64,000 nt of DNA from Symbiodinium natans (Eukaryota > Sar > Dinophyceae > Suessiales > Symbiodiniaceae): the NCBI GenBank assembly GCA_905221605.1, contig CAJNDS010002411.1:1-64000 (forward strand), given 5' to 3'. Each line of letters begins with the position of its first letter. Positions within the stretch are counted from its first letter, which is position 1. Positions 1 to 12,800 of the stretch are shown here, one piece after another. The notes beneath the pieces were generated by a model that was not told the DNA's origin, ran no database searches, and saw only the letters and a program-made list of their open reading frames with translations. The position numbers were made by a program, and so were the translations under genes.

Positions 1-1091
1 AAGACCGCTGTCGAAGCTGCAAGGAAAAGGCATCGCGGGTAAGCGGCGATAGATACTTGCGCCTCTGCGACACAAGATAACATTCTCAACTCCTGGGCCC
101 ACCATCCAAGAAGCTTCGGAACCTTGCCAAATTTTCAATGCATCCATTGGTCATCCACCGACGGAATGCACTCGCGCTCCCAGCAGGTGACATAAAACAA
201 CACACCAAGTTTTGGACCGTCGATACATCTCATGGTCTGAAGGCCTTCAAGCTGTTTCATATTCGTCTGCGCCAAACACGGAGAGCTTACAGAGACCATC
301 CGACGGCTTTGTGAAATTAGGGGACACATTGCCAAGTGGCTCCACTGAGGACACATACTTCTGTCCTCATGCCATGCAGTCAGAGTCAAGTTGAATCAGG
401 CAAAAACAAAATAAGTCCAAGCAGTTGTACTGCAGAGCTATCATCAGATGATGGCTTGGACTTGACCCCACCTGTCGCCTCTGTTCTCGCCACATCCATT
501 GTGTCAAGCCCTCCCGCCACTGGACATCTCTTCCTATGGTTGTAAGGGGGTCCTACTGCCAAAACCGATGCAAGCAGGGCTGTGCAGGATGAAACCATCG
601 ATGGAACGGATGGGGCTAAATGTCACTTGCACCTCGTATGTTCAGCTTCTCAAGCAAAGCATTTTTGCTGCGTGACACGGCAGGCACAAGTGCGTTTATA
701 GACATGCATACAGACGTACCTGGGATTGTGATGTAATGTTGCCCACAGGCATGGAGACTGGATGGCTTCAAGTCTGAGCATGCATGCGATAGGCACCAGT
801 TTATACAGGCCGAATGTCCGTCAAATGCCGAAGTATTTAGCTACTGCCGTCACCAGAACCTTGACAGAAAGGTCCTGGCTTGCTGACCTGTACATGTTGC
901 AGTGCCTCTAACATGCAAAAATTCTGAACAGGAATCATAAGGGAAATCTTCGACTTCCGCTCGGCATCCTCGCTAACAGTCTGCAATCAATGTGCCCATG
1001 TGCCACAATAGTCCACATGCGGGCGCCCCTTTTTTAAAAGGGGCAGTTAGTTCGAATGCTTAGCATCCTCCACGACACATCTCGAGACATC
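1..1091. other. Intergenic stretch downstream of the DnaJ gene; no firm gene
   Basis: Nothing here can be assigned to a family. On the minus strand an ATG near 500 opens a short frame beginning MDVARTEATGGVK that could be the first exon of the next gene in a head-to-tail minus-strand array. It has weak codon bias and no partner exon that I could place. Short homopolymers (a T run and an A run) lie at 1028-1155 beside the DnaJ stop codon. Confidence 0.4.
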
Positions 1092-4000
1092 TCAAGACCT
1101 GGGCAGCGCAGCCTTCAGCTTCTCCTGCAGGAGACCCGCCATCGCAAAAAAAAACAACACAAAACATTTCCCTCTGCTTTTTCAAGGGGCTTTTTAAAAG
1201 CCAGAGACGTCCTTTTGGTCAGCCGATAGCGATGACGGATAGACAATGTCGAAGGTGATGATCAGATCGCCCTCGGTTCATGGTGCAATACATGCAGCCA
1301 GTAGATGCAAGATGCTGTCGGAGTCTGGCCTTGTTACCCGGGATCTTGCTAGACGGCATGCCCTCGCCCTTTACCACCTTCACATAGTTGGGGCTAACCT
1401 GATCTCAATCAAGACACAGCAAGAAGTGTTGACAGGCCCATTGTAGCAACGTGCGACCATTCATGAGACACGGGCCATGTCAGCTACGTTGACACGGAGG
1501 ATTCTCTCCTTTTTGTCCAGCATGGGCACGTCAACCTCCACGATGCCAGCTTGGCTGTTCATTACTCAGAACTCAGAACCCACGACGCTTGCCGCCTTGA
1601 AGCCTGTAAGGGCATCGACTAGGGGAATCTTGCGATGGTGCAGCAGATTGGAACCCTGGAGAGGTGGCTGAATGAAACGTGCGCACAAGAGGAACCGACC
1701 GCAAGAGCAACTGTATCGCGCAAAGTATTAAAGCCTCTCTTGTGAAGATGTTGTGCCCTTTCTCGCGGATGACAAAGACCACATCCTTGACGGGTGGAAC
1801 ATCAAAGAACAAAGCGTGCACCGTAAACATACTCGAAAGCCCCGACCAAAACTAAACAACAAGGATCAAACGAAGGGCTGCTAAAGACATGCATTTCGAA
1901 CCTTGCCATGCCACGCAAATTTGCAGTAGCAGGATCTTGGTACAATTGGTACAGCACTTTGCTTCGGCTCAACATCAGATTCAGTCTTGCTTACAAAGCA
2001 AAAAGGACATGTTGAAAGCAAAGGGCATGCGGACAAAGGCATTTGTCGATCGACTGGGCACTTCCTGCAAATATCGTGGTGATGGATTTCATGACATGCA
2101 AAAGCCTCGCGAATGTCGTGAAATCGCTTGTGAAACCCTCGCCAGTGTCGTGGCGACGGAATTCGACAAATGCCACTTGTAAAGCCCTCGCAAATTCGCC
2201 ACTCGCAACCCCCCAGATATCGTGACAACGGAATTCGCTGCTGCAAGCCTCGTGCCACTGCAATTCGCCCTTAGTCAAGCCCTCGCAAACATCGTGGTGA
2301 TAGAATTCGCCGCTTGAGAAAAGTCCGTGCCTGCTATCATGCTAGTGCACAACTGTTGTATCATGACGGTCTGACAGGGTCCCGCCCGGGGCCCGCCCGT
2401 ACTCACTGACTTCTCTCTTCTTTGCTTGATCTTACGGGGGCCCCTATGGGCCCGCACGTCACGTGACAGAGGTAGTTCAACCCCGGCAACAAGCAAATGC
2501 GAGATAATCCTCGACGCGAAGGCCAATGCAGGACATATCATCAGCAGGACCAACCAGGTTGTGCCCGCACCGCTCCAAAAACCTGCTGAGTTGCAATTGT
2601 TTGTGCAGAAGTTCTGCTGGAGAGCCGCACACAACTGTGCTTCCCCGAGGACGCCTCAAATGGAACCGCAGCTGGTTCTATCTCGACCGCAATGACTTCC
2701 ATACAAGCAGACCGAGTAAGAACCGAATCCGCCACAAAACAACACGGGAACTTCCTGAGCACACATGCACCCATCAAACGCCACAACAAAACGACTTGGG
2801 TTGGGGGCAAAATCATGCAACCGGGATTCGCCCCCGGCCTCCCTTTCTTGGAGCAACTTTGGTGTGTCGCACCCTCGAATTGTCAGCCCCTTTCCGAAAC
2901 GGGATCAAGTTGGGCAAATTCCTATCAGACTTGTGGCGAGATGTGTTGAGCCCCCAGGGGCACGACAGGGGCTTGGGATGGCTTTGGGGCCAAGGCTTCG
3001 GATCGAGTTACCCGCCCTGCCTGGAATCTGATTTTGGGCCATCCGGGCACGGGAACGACATGGAACAGCGAACTCAATCTCGCCAAGTTATTCCCTGCAC
3101 AGCATGCTCTTAGGCCCCACTCCCCAATCTGCTACACGTCAATTCACAGCATCTTCATCACCGCACCTAACCAAGCCCCAGTCGCAGAACCATGTAAGGA
3201 GCTCACCATCTTTGACTCATTATTCTTCATGGCTTTGAGGGTGTGAAGTGATCCCCTATACTCACATGTTTTGCTCTCTTTCTCTACCTCTCTCTCTCTA
3301 TCTATAGTTTTTTGTTTTGTTTTCGTTATTCTGTCTGTCTTTCTTTCGTTCTTCGTTCCTTCTTCCTTCCTTTCTGCCTCTTGCCTCTGTCAAGACTGAC
3401 TTAGTCTTATTGATTTCGATGCACAATCTCTTTCGCTGTGCCTACTCAAAATGTGTTATCGCAGCTCCTGTCCTAAACCAGCAGTCAAGTAGCTCAAAGC
3501 AACTGGAAGCGCTTGCCTCACCCTTGCCCACACCGGTCCTGTGCTTTGCCTGAGTTTCCAATTTCGTCTCCTTCACCAGGGTAAGTCACCTTCGCAGTCA
3601 CTCTCGCTCAACTCCGCTCAACTCTGATTTCTTATGCAATGCTATTGCGGAATGCCATGGACCTCGACGGGCTAGAGCAGCGCGCAATACATGGCCTTCG
3701 TGCCAGCTTTCCAGCCAGGCTTCACCTCAACCTCCAGCACAGCCTCCGCGAGTCAAGGGTATCCACCAAAGAGTTGAAGATTGGCTCACAGCGTCTGTGG
3801 CTAGGAACTAGTAGGGCTGGTGGCGGCTAGTGACTGTGCTGTCTGACCAGATCGCACCTCAGCATCGCGGACAAGCGTAGCCGAAGAGCGCTTCACCTGA
3901 CACTTCGAATATGCTGCACGCGTCTGACCCCGCAAATTTCAAACCACCCCGGCTGTGCTAGTTGCCAGCATACCTTCATCTTCTTGGTTGCTCCATTGTA

Positions 4001-5118
4001 CAGGTCCTGAACACAAGACACAAGACGACAGATGTGCCACGATGTGCGAGAACCAACACGTCAAATGGCCGCATTTCTGCAACCCTTTTGCATTGACGAA
4101 GTCCAATTGGCGAATGCAAGCTGTTTCGGTTCTTCGAGGCTGACCACTGCTTCAGAGGATCATGGCCCTAGGCGATTCGGCACAACTCCCCGACACCATA
4201 AAAAAGTCGACGTGAAGAGCTGAGGCAGGAAAGCAACAAAGCCTGTTGCTCTTTGCGAGTACGGTTGAAAACTATGCATGTATGACATCTTCGCCTATTT
4301 TCGCCTTGCCTTCTTCAGTCAACCGCCTTGTTTTGTGTGATTTGTATGCCATCCGGGTGGTCGGACCAAGCTGGAATCACAAACGCAATCTCGAAAGAGC
4401 AGGACAGCGCTTTATCGAAGGGTCTACGAAGAATTGGGAATGTTTACCCGGATGTTTATGCTTGGGCTCTCGGGGCTCATGGCCATGAAAATTATCGCCG
4501 CAGACTCGCACAAAAATGGGAGCAAGGAAGGATGGGGTGGGAGATTTGGCCTGCAACGAAATGCCGCGTGGCGAAAAGCATATTTTGCAGAACATACCTT
4601 TTCATCGTACTGTTCAACTCTGTTCTGCTCTGTTGAATGCTGCGGAGTGCTAGGCATGTAGTCTCAACTCCGCATTCACGGGCTTGTGAGAAACGAACGA
4701 CAGCCAAGAGTGGAGTACTCGTGAGATCCCGTGGGCAACCACAGGTAGGACGACACCAAAAGACCCCAGTCAAAACCAGACCAAATTGTCATGTTGTTTC
4801 AGTGCTGAACTTCCGCCTTGTTGCATAACTGCTCTCCTGCCCATTATTCCGACTTGGTTCTGGCATGTTGTCAAGGATGCGTGCTTCCCAAAGGAATGCT
4901 TGGTGACCATATGATACCATATGGTAGGAGATGTACGAAGAGATGCGCCCAAGCCTCCAGCGAGCATGGCAAATCAAACACCGCAGGCCTCGCAAACATT
5001 TAGAGCGTCAAGCAGTTCACACGCTTCACACACAGTTCACACCGCAGCTCTGCATGACATCGACGCCTGGAAGCTTGGCTGCCTTGCCCCATGCCCCCAC
5101 GCATGCCGCCAGGCATAT

Positions 5119-5149
<31 letters not shown>

Positions 5150-5395
5150 ACCCATGCCACCCATGCCTGTTCGGTTGATCTCTCTGCTACACAGCTGGGC
5201 AATATTTCTTCAAATGGTGGCTCAACTTGTCAATGTGCACCTCCGAACATTCCAAACATTTCCTGGCGGAACCGATGACCACACTTTGCACACAAAACGA
5301 TACAAAATGCTTCGTGCCGGTGCTCGAAGAACACACCCGCCTCAAAAGGGGACTCCCCAAAGGAGGATGATCGATGGAAAGAGTCCTGCAAACAT

Positions 5396-5427
<32 letters not shown>

Positions 5428-8400
5428 GCGAACTGTCAAACCGGCCATATGAATGCGGGCTGCAGGCCGTCTATGTGACTAGCAGCCCCAATCTCTGAAG
5501 TCAAAGCTTCGTTGAAATAAGCCTGTTCTGACTGTATTCTCCCGATAGTTAGGAAGGAGTTCAGATGGCGCGTCGTCTTCCCCGACTCGGTTGCTTTGTG
5601 TAGTCTCTGGCTCGACCCTAGGCCAGCCCATAAGCTTCCAGGGCAAGACATTGGCACTTGCACCAGTGGCTGAGCGCAGAGGGCATGTGGTCCTTGAAAA
5701 ACCTGGCGAACATGTCATTCGGATCCTCGGTCGGTCTCACACGCGCCAACTCATCACACGTTGAACAGCCCAACTGCTTTCAGACGCGCACGGTGGTACG
5801 CAAAGTGCGCAGAATCGAAAGTGCAACCGTGTGCAACCGTGAGGGAGCTTCAGGCAGACATGCAATTGAGCAGTCAGTGTGCAAAAGTCAGCCAATGAAG
5901 CAGACATTGCAAGCTGCCTAGTTAGGTGCCTTGCAACTAAGAGTGCCAGATCACGTTGTGTGTTGTTGCGCCTTCTTGCATTTTAAACAACCGAAGACGT
6001 AACCACTTTAACCACCACAACCAGGGAAAACCGTGCTCTTAGAGTCAGCCGGGGTTCTCCAGAGAATTGGTAGTGGAAGCCACCGGGCGCCCCAGGCATG
6101 CCACCAGCGCCTGCAGAATCAGGCCTTGCATGAGAAGCACAAGGAAAGAACTGCCCAAGCAAGAAGAACACCTCGCAACACTGTCAAGTACGGACGGCAC
6201 TTGCAATCACTTGCATAGTGGGCAGTGAGATGCTCGATCTTCAGGTATGTGCTATATTTATATTTCCTCGTCACGCTTCGGAAGCTGAGGCACGCGCCCT
6301 GGCACGCCACCCTTCAAACCGTCTTCGCCGTACTGGTCGTAGATCGACCTCAGCAATTTGCGACACTCCACATTAGCGATGCTCAGCTTACTGACATTTG
6401 CTCATGCTTTAATGCATGGCACTGTGTGCCAGGTACTCAACAGGCACTTGTCAGAGGCCTTCCTTGTGACGAAGGAAATGCGCGCCGACGCTAGAGGAAA
6501 GGCTTAGAAGCAAGCTAGTCACATCGAGGGTTGAGGGGAATCTGGCCCCACCTTGAAGCTTGAAGGTTTAAGGTTTCCAAATGTTTCCACGACGTCTCAA
6601 GGATCACAAGCCCTGGCCAGGGGGGGCTCCGGAGTAATGCGGGTAGCCGCAACAATATATGCTAAAGTTGAGATAATTCACCGTCTGTGAACTCGAACAC
6701 GAGAAAGACACCCCCCCTAGAACAGTCGAAGCTGGTTCTCGCCCTCTTTAAACGGTCCGCGGATTTTATATGATTTAATAGGGAGGAGTTTAAGAACATG
6801 TACAAGGGATCCATGTGATTCATGTGATTGTCAAATGAATGAGTTTACATGAATTTAAGGGTCCCTAAGATTTTGAAAGGGCTGAGTTTACATGAAATTT
6901 AAATGGACGAAGAGGGTGTTTAAAAGGCTGAGTTTACATGAATTTAAGAGGGGTGGGTTTATATGATGTAGCAGGAGGCCCATATGATTTTACAAGGTCT
7001 GAGTTTACACAAATGTAAAAGGATCCATATCGGCTGAGTGTATATGAACTCAAAAGGGATCCATATGATTTTAAACAGGCTGAGTTTATATGAATTGAAA
7101 AGGGATCCATCCATATGATTCTAAACAGAATCAATAAATGTATATGAGCTTTTTACAGGGGTGAGTTGAGTCTATGTGAATTCAAAAAAGGGATCGATAT
7201 GATCTTAAAAGGAAGTTTATACGAATTTAAATGAGATTCAGACGGTGTAAAAGGGGATGAGTCTAAATGAATTTCTACGGGATCCATGTGATTTTCGGAA
7301 TCCAGGGTCCAGGGCCAGGACATTAAAGCGAGTCCCGAAACAGTGCCAATTATTCGAGGTTGGGCTGGCTGCTGGACCACCCCTTTCCCGGATTTCTATA
7401 TGGTTTTTTAAAAGGGAATTCGGCTTTGTTGGGAATCCTGGTTTTGGGGGTCTTGGAAAGGAGGCTTGCTTTTAAGCTTCAGTTGCCGCCTTGAAGCCAC
7501 CAGGGCATCGAAATCCAGAGCCCCGGGGCCAAGGCCAGCACATGCGGGTCTTTTGGCTTTTCCATCAATGGTTTCGCTTCCAGCCGGCCTGATCCCTGGA
7601 AGGGGTAGCCAAACACCTTGCTTAGCTAAAGGCGAGCATCACAAGGACTTTCTCTTTAATTAGGGCGACGCAACATCCTTAACATCTCCTTTTATGAATT
7701 AAGGTTGGCCACAAACCAACTGGTGTTTAAGGGTTTGGGTTTGTGAAGGATTCGGGGCTTGCCGCCCACCCTGTGTTATCATTTCCCCTGGGGGCGTTTG
7801 CCAGCGAGGGGTTTGGGATTCTCTTTTTGGGAGCTAGGGATTTAGTTGGCCCCCACATCTCCTTTGAGGGTTCGCTGCCTCGATGCAGCCAGGTGGAAGG
7901 GCATCCCCCATGGCGGGGGATTAGAGTCTTGAGGGCCTGAGAAAAAATGTTGTAAACTACAAATCCGCCGATGCCTCGGGCCGAAGGTGTATCGGTTGTC
8001 AGAACAGGCACCCATGTCGGACCCCTTTTTTGACCTGGAAAGGGTACCCCCCCGTGGGCGACCACAATCTCAAAGCGGACGGTTCGCCAGGACCAGGGGC
8101 AGTTGAAGCCCCGCCTAGCAGGCCCCCCCCCCCTGCCCCACCCCTGCCCCCCACCCTTCCGGCCCCCCTTTTTAGGTTGAGGGGCCTGGCTCAACTTTAC
8201 GATCAATCCAAGCCCAACCCTCAACCTTGTGCCTTGAACCCTAAACCCCAAAAAAACCCTAAACCCCAAACCGTGAGCCCTAAGCCCTCAACCCTAAACT
8301 AACCCTAAATCCTAAACCCCAAACCATAAACCCGGAACCCTAAACCCTAAACCCTAAACCCAACCCTTATTGCTTGGGGTCCAGCAACTTGGGCGCCGCG

Positions 8401-9163
8401 GAATCACCATGCTCACGCGGATGCGCTGGGCCCGGCCGAGGCGGGTCACGTAGCGTTAAAATTAAACTGGATACCCGATCGTAGTCTACCCCCACCACTA
8501 GGTGTGGCTGGCTAGCTCAAGCATGCCCAAGGGCAATTTCACAGTGCAGGCAATTTCAAAACCTCGAACACCAACGGCGGAGCCTCCAAGACATGTCAAG
8601 GAACTCCAACCGGGAGGGTCCAGAATCGAGGCTTGGGCTTCTTCTCTGGATCACTGAGAACATCGTAGGCCTCCGATTCGGCTCAGGGGAGCCGGGACAT
8701 AAAACGGGGAGCCCCTTGCGATGGAACCTGCTCGGTCCTCCGAGTTCTCACAACCTGCTCTATCCTGCTCACTCAAGTTCTCTCAACCTGCCTCTGCGAT
8801 GTCCTTGAACTTCTCCTCAGCCTCTGCCCGCCGATCCTTGACAAACGGTGCGAGGCCGAGCTATTTCTTTGCTACTCAGCTTAAGAGTTGACTCAGCTTC
8901 TCTTGCAACTCTGCCTGGTTCTTGTCTGGATGCCACTTCAGTGCAGCTCTTCGATACCTCCAGGCACACGCCTCTTGGTTTTCAGACTCCCGACAAAAAG
9001 AGGTCTCTGCCGCCACGACACGCTTTCTTGATGTCATCCTGACTCCCACAGTTGGCAAATGCCCTTGGGTTCGTTCGCAAAGAGAGTCGTGGTGATGTGG
9101 TTCTAGGTCCTGGTTCGCATCCTTGCTGATCCCAAGGATGCTATAGTAGTCTTTGCCCGGCAT
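1092..9163 (-). CDS. DnaJ/Hsp40 co-chaperone, class II (DNAJB type), about 20 exons
   Basis: Co-chaperone that stimulates Hsp70 ATPase and delivers clients, probably cytosolic. Exons seen (minus): 9163-9110, 9038-9022, 8957-8915, 8836-8792, 8670-8639, 6348-6308, 6110-6058, 5725-5693, 5166-5083, about 4149-4133, 4006-3974, 3896-3858, 3743-3696, 3589-about 3567, 1785-1735, 1655-1596, 1535-1488, 1398-about 1339, 1271-1212, 1124-1092. The first five give a J domain starting MPGKDYYSILGISKDANQ and containing the HPD motif (WHPDKNQ). A Gly/Phe and Gly/Met linker follows (GGFHYQFSG, DPNDMFARFFK, GMGGMGG repeats). The C-terminal substrate domains carry EDLYNGATKKMK, VKPGWKAGTK, VVFVIREKGHNIF, PLVDALTGF, VVKGEGMP and GDLIITFDIVYP, ending KAALPRS. 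No CxxCxGxG zinc finger is seen, hence class II. Donors are GT, GC and GA. The exons around 5693-4149 and 3567-1785 may be incomplete. Confidence 0.95.
2060..2310. repeat. Degenerate short repeat in a DnaJ intron
   Basis: Several diverged copies of a segment containing 'gccctcgc' followed by 'tcgtggtgat' or 'tcgtgacaac' and then 'gaattcgcc' recur at roughly 65-75 bp intervals. The tract lies in the intron between the exons at 3589 and 1785, so it is not coding in the DnaJ gene. Confidence 0.55.
5396..5425. repeat. (CAG)10 microsatellite in a DnaJ intron
   Basis: Ten uninterrupted CAG units between the exons at 5725-5693 and 5166-5083. It is not in any exon needed for the DnaJ reading frame. 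Confidence 0.9.
6740..8365 (+). repeat. Dispersed element, copy A: degenerate ATG/GGATCC-rich array, spacer, telomere-like tract
   Basis: This lies in the DnaJ intron between 8639 and 6348. From left to right it has an array (6770-7275) of diverged units such as 'gggatccatatgatttt' and 'gagtttatatgaattt', a GC-rich spacer (7280-8220) and a tract of CCCTAAA-like units (8222-8362). Read in reverse complement, the array and much of the spacer match 20.56-21.56 kb. For example 'atccagggtccagggccagg' near 7300 corresponds to the complement of the segment near 21050. I see no transposase or reverse transcriptase. Confidence 0.75.
8222..8362 (+). repeat. Interstitial telomere-like tract (CCCTAAA type)
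   Basis: About 140 bp of degenerate CCCTAAA/CCCCAAA/CCCTCAA units, most regular at 8335-8360. The unit is that of TTTAGGG-type telomeres, but here it is intronic and forms the boundary of repeat copy A. Confidence 0.85.
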
Positions 9164-9876
9164 ATCCTCAGTGCAAAAAGTCCCGCACCGTGCTCATTGG
9201 ATCGTCTCAAGATGTGAAGATGCACTTTGCTGAGATACGGTTGCCGCAAGGCTGCGATCTGTCACAGGGCTTGCCACCTTTTGTCCTGCTTCCCCTTGAT
9301 TTCTTGAACCAAGGCCAAGGCAACGAGCAGCAACAACAGAAGATCTTAAACACATCTCAACGAACATCTTAGATAAGGAACACACCGCAGATACAATGCA
9401 ATCCCTAATCTGAAGCCTCCACTACTTCTGAAGGCGGCAACAAGCCTACCACTGCGTATGAGGGTGGCACAAAACCTAAAGATATGGGCCTGAGAAGGAA
9501 TATATATATATATATGTTTAAGAATATTACGGACTTTGCTGTGATGTGCTCGCTGTCTCGAAGCGCAGGGCTCCCGCTTTTTTGGACTCCATGACAGCAA
9601 TGATAACGTCATGAAGTAACTACTTCTAATTACTATATACAGCGGATGATGAGTCTGGCCCGGTTGCCCGTGCACTTTCATTAACTTTCCAGCGAAAGCA
9701 GATTCCAAACTGCCGTTTGCTGGACAAGGGATGGCCCACTCGCCATTGGCAGCTATGGCTGGCCGCGGAATCCGCGCAACTCGCCACCAGCTATCGCCTG
9801 TCACATGTTGCACTTTGTCAGACGCTGCACTTCACAGCTTAACTCATCTTCAATCTTGGCATATATGTTGCCCACA
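9164..9876. other. Short intergenic region between the GSK3 and DnaJ genes
   Basis: About 710 bp separate the kinase stop codon (9877-9879) from the DnaJ initiator (9163), both on the minus strand, so any DnaJ promoter should be here. It contains a small TA run near 9500-9515. I recognise no promoter motif. Confidence 0.5.
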
Positions 9877-12800
9877 CTACCCCGAATCGACATTGGCGCA
9901 CTGTGGCATGAGATTCTTGAAGATCTCCGGAGGGCAGCTGGCTCTTTCCTGGCGCTGGCTAAGAGGCATGCCGGCATCATTGGCTGGAGGGCAGCACGGA
10001 CTGTGTCCTGCTCTGTGAAATTGAATAAGTCCGCAGCCTGCGAATGAAGTTAGCAACAGCAACGGCTTGCACACAAATCGCATCAAATCAAGCCTGCTTG
10101 TTATAGAGATAACTTGTCATGTTCATATTAATTAACGGATACCACCTGACAGTGTGAACAGGCTGCATGCGCTGTCGGACAAACACGCGTATGCGCAACA
10201 CAGGTCGAGATGTCTGGGTCGCTGACTACACTCTTCGGCCGCCGGCGAAGCTCACCGAAAAACTGTGCGGCCTGGTATGAAAAGAGGATAAGGCTTGTGG
10301 GGCACACTGCAGCCGGGTGGCACCATGGCTTCCATTGGGCGGGGCCGCTTTCTGGGGTCGAACCTTTGCAAGACACGCTCCGGCAAAATGAAGAAACTCA
10401 GAAGATGCGTGGGCTCAGCTGACAAGCTGGGGCGGCGAGCTGCAGCATGGCGCCCAAGATCTCCTCTGCCTGGAGATTGTCTAGAGTAGATTGAGTAGAT
10501 TTGAGTGTATTCTGGCATACTATACATGGCCAAACTGTTGAATGAAACCAGGCATATAGCAAACGCTCCTCTGCGCTCCATCGATCCCGCAGGACTTTGC
10601 TCCACTTCAAGGGCGGGACTTGCATGAAGACGGCTGCACAGGGGCTGGTTGCATCACTGTTGTGGCCAGTTGTTGATCCAAATATCACATCGCCTCCGGC
10701 ATCGTAGAAGGGATTCATGGCATAAAGCTGCTGCGCGGTGGGAGTTCCCATGATCTGACAGGGGAGGCAAGCGAGACAACAAGCAGGTCCACAGAACCTC
10801 ACAGTAACTTCACAAAGCTTAATCTGGGCCTCAATGATCTTGTAAAGCTGGTCGATCCCATCCTACCCCATGGCGCAGAGAGTATAGAGAGTGCAACATA
10901 AGAAGAGTTCGGAAGAAATCGAAGGCTATTTGGCCCAATGACAGGTGCGAAGGTGAAAGCGCCCCCCCCGCCTTCCCTGCAAAAAGCGGCTGACGAAGAA
11001 GCATTTCTCCAAGCACGCAGCCAGCAGCCCACATATCCACGCTGGATGTACTGCACGCAGGATCGGCACTCTCATTCTGATGTATGAAAACAGCAGTACT
11101 GTGAAAGCACAAACTGTTCTCTGAGCACAGCACTGCTCGCGCGCGCTCAAAATCAGCTCCGGGGCACGGTAGAAACCTTGCTGATTTCCGTTGGGGCCTT
11201 CTTTGGGTGGACGCAACTCCAAGCGCTCGGTCTGAATTCGAATATTTCGAGCCAAGGCGCGAGAACAAACATAAGCTTGTGACACCTTGCACTCGAGGGC
11301 AGCAACCGCATGCTTAGGCTGGCCAATGTATCAGACATATCAGACGCGGACAGCAGCCCGCAGAGCACACAGAATTCCCAGTACAAGTAGCAGCGCAGTG
11401 CGATTTATAGGGCCCACTCAAACATGATGCCGGCTCGCGCTTGCACGATGGCCCGTGAACTTCCTTTGGAACATCCTTTTCGGATCACGAGTGGGCAGTG
11501 GGTACATGGCTTGTGATGTATATTACTACTGTATTACTTCTTGCAGTTGAGGATTGTCTTGGTATGTCTGGGACGTGCAGTAGTTGGCGGTGATGGGAAG
11601 ACGGTATGGTCGGTAGAGAGGAGAATGTGGGTAGCGTAGTCGTGGGACTTGACATGGACAATCTCCCAGTCTCCTGCACTCACAGCCTGACTCACAGCTG
11701 ACGCATCTTTAAATGTGATGTGAGCATTCTTGCAAAGCTCTGGATCAGAGGAAGTACGCGGTAGTGCGTAAAAACGAAGTAAGTAAGGAAGCGCAGCAGC
11801 ATGGACAAGTTGCAAGTCCTTGCCACCTGACTTGTAAGTATTCCCAGAAAATGAGCGCCGCTGCAGTTTTTGATGCCGAAAAAGCTTGAGTTTGATGGCG
11901 AAGCTTTTCGAAGCTTTTCTTGTGTGAATACTGAAGCCGGCCACTTGGGGGCAATGCTCGCTCTGACGGGCGTGAATCCGTGCCTCGGAGGTGTTGACCC
12001 ACTTTGCCGTGCCAAAGTCACACACCTTGCGCTTTGCGTAATAGTATGTGCTCGGCAGAAGGTGGAACGGAAGGTGCGTGAGAAGCGGAAGGGCCTTCAA
12101 GGTATACGTTGCTGGGTCCACGAGCAAGTTTGCAGGCTTGATGTCCCGGTGTACCTGTCGTGAACGGGAAGGAGCAAAGCGAAAACACAATCAAGAGACG
12201 CTTTTTCCCCGGGCACCACCCCATGTCTGTACAAGCTGTCTAAGCCGCGAAGCAGCTGATACATGTAGACACCTGGGCACTTGCGGGTGTCTGAAAATCC
12301 CGTGTGTCAACTTCCAAGGGTCCAGCGAACACGATGGAAGTCCATCTCCGTGCCCTGAGCAAGCAAACGCAAGCAAAAAGGGGGAGAGCTGCAAGCCACT
12401 GAAGCCAGCTGCCTGCTGCCGATGATGCTTGATGATGCGACCCAGTGTGTCCTTCATGCGACATCAGCGCGCTCGAGAGAGCGAGAGAGAGGGAGATTTT
12501 GAGATCATCTGGTCGACAAATGTCTGGATTCTGAATGTCTGACTTGCGCGCACATGAAGGCTACAGCCGTCTATTGCGGCGCTAGCCTGCCCTTACGCAC
12601 ACAAACGCACACAAGCAATGCTTTAGAGCAGGCCGACTCGACTCCCGCTGACAATCCGTGTACAAGGCACCAGCAACACTGAGAGTTGCATGTCATGTTT
12701 CCGCGACTAATCGCAAGACACTCTTCCAAATGCCTGCTCCTATGTCGCGAAGCGTTATCTGAGGCAGAGGCAGACATGTATTCCAGCACGAAATTCACTG

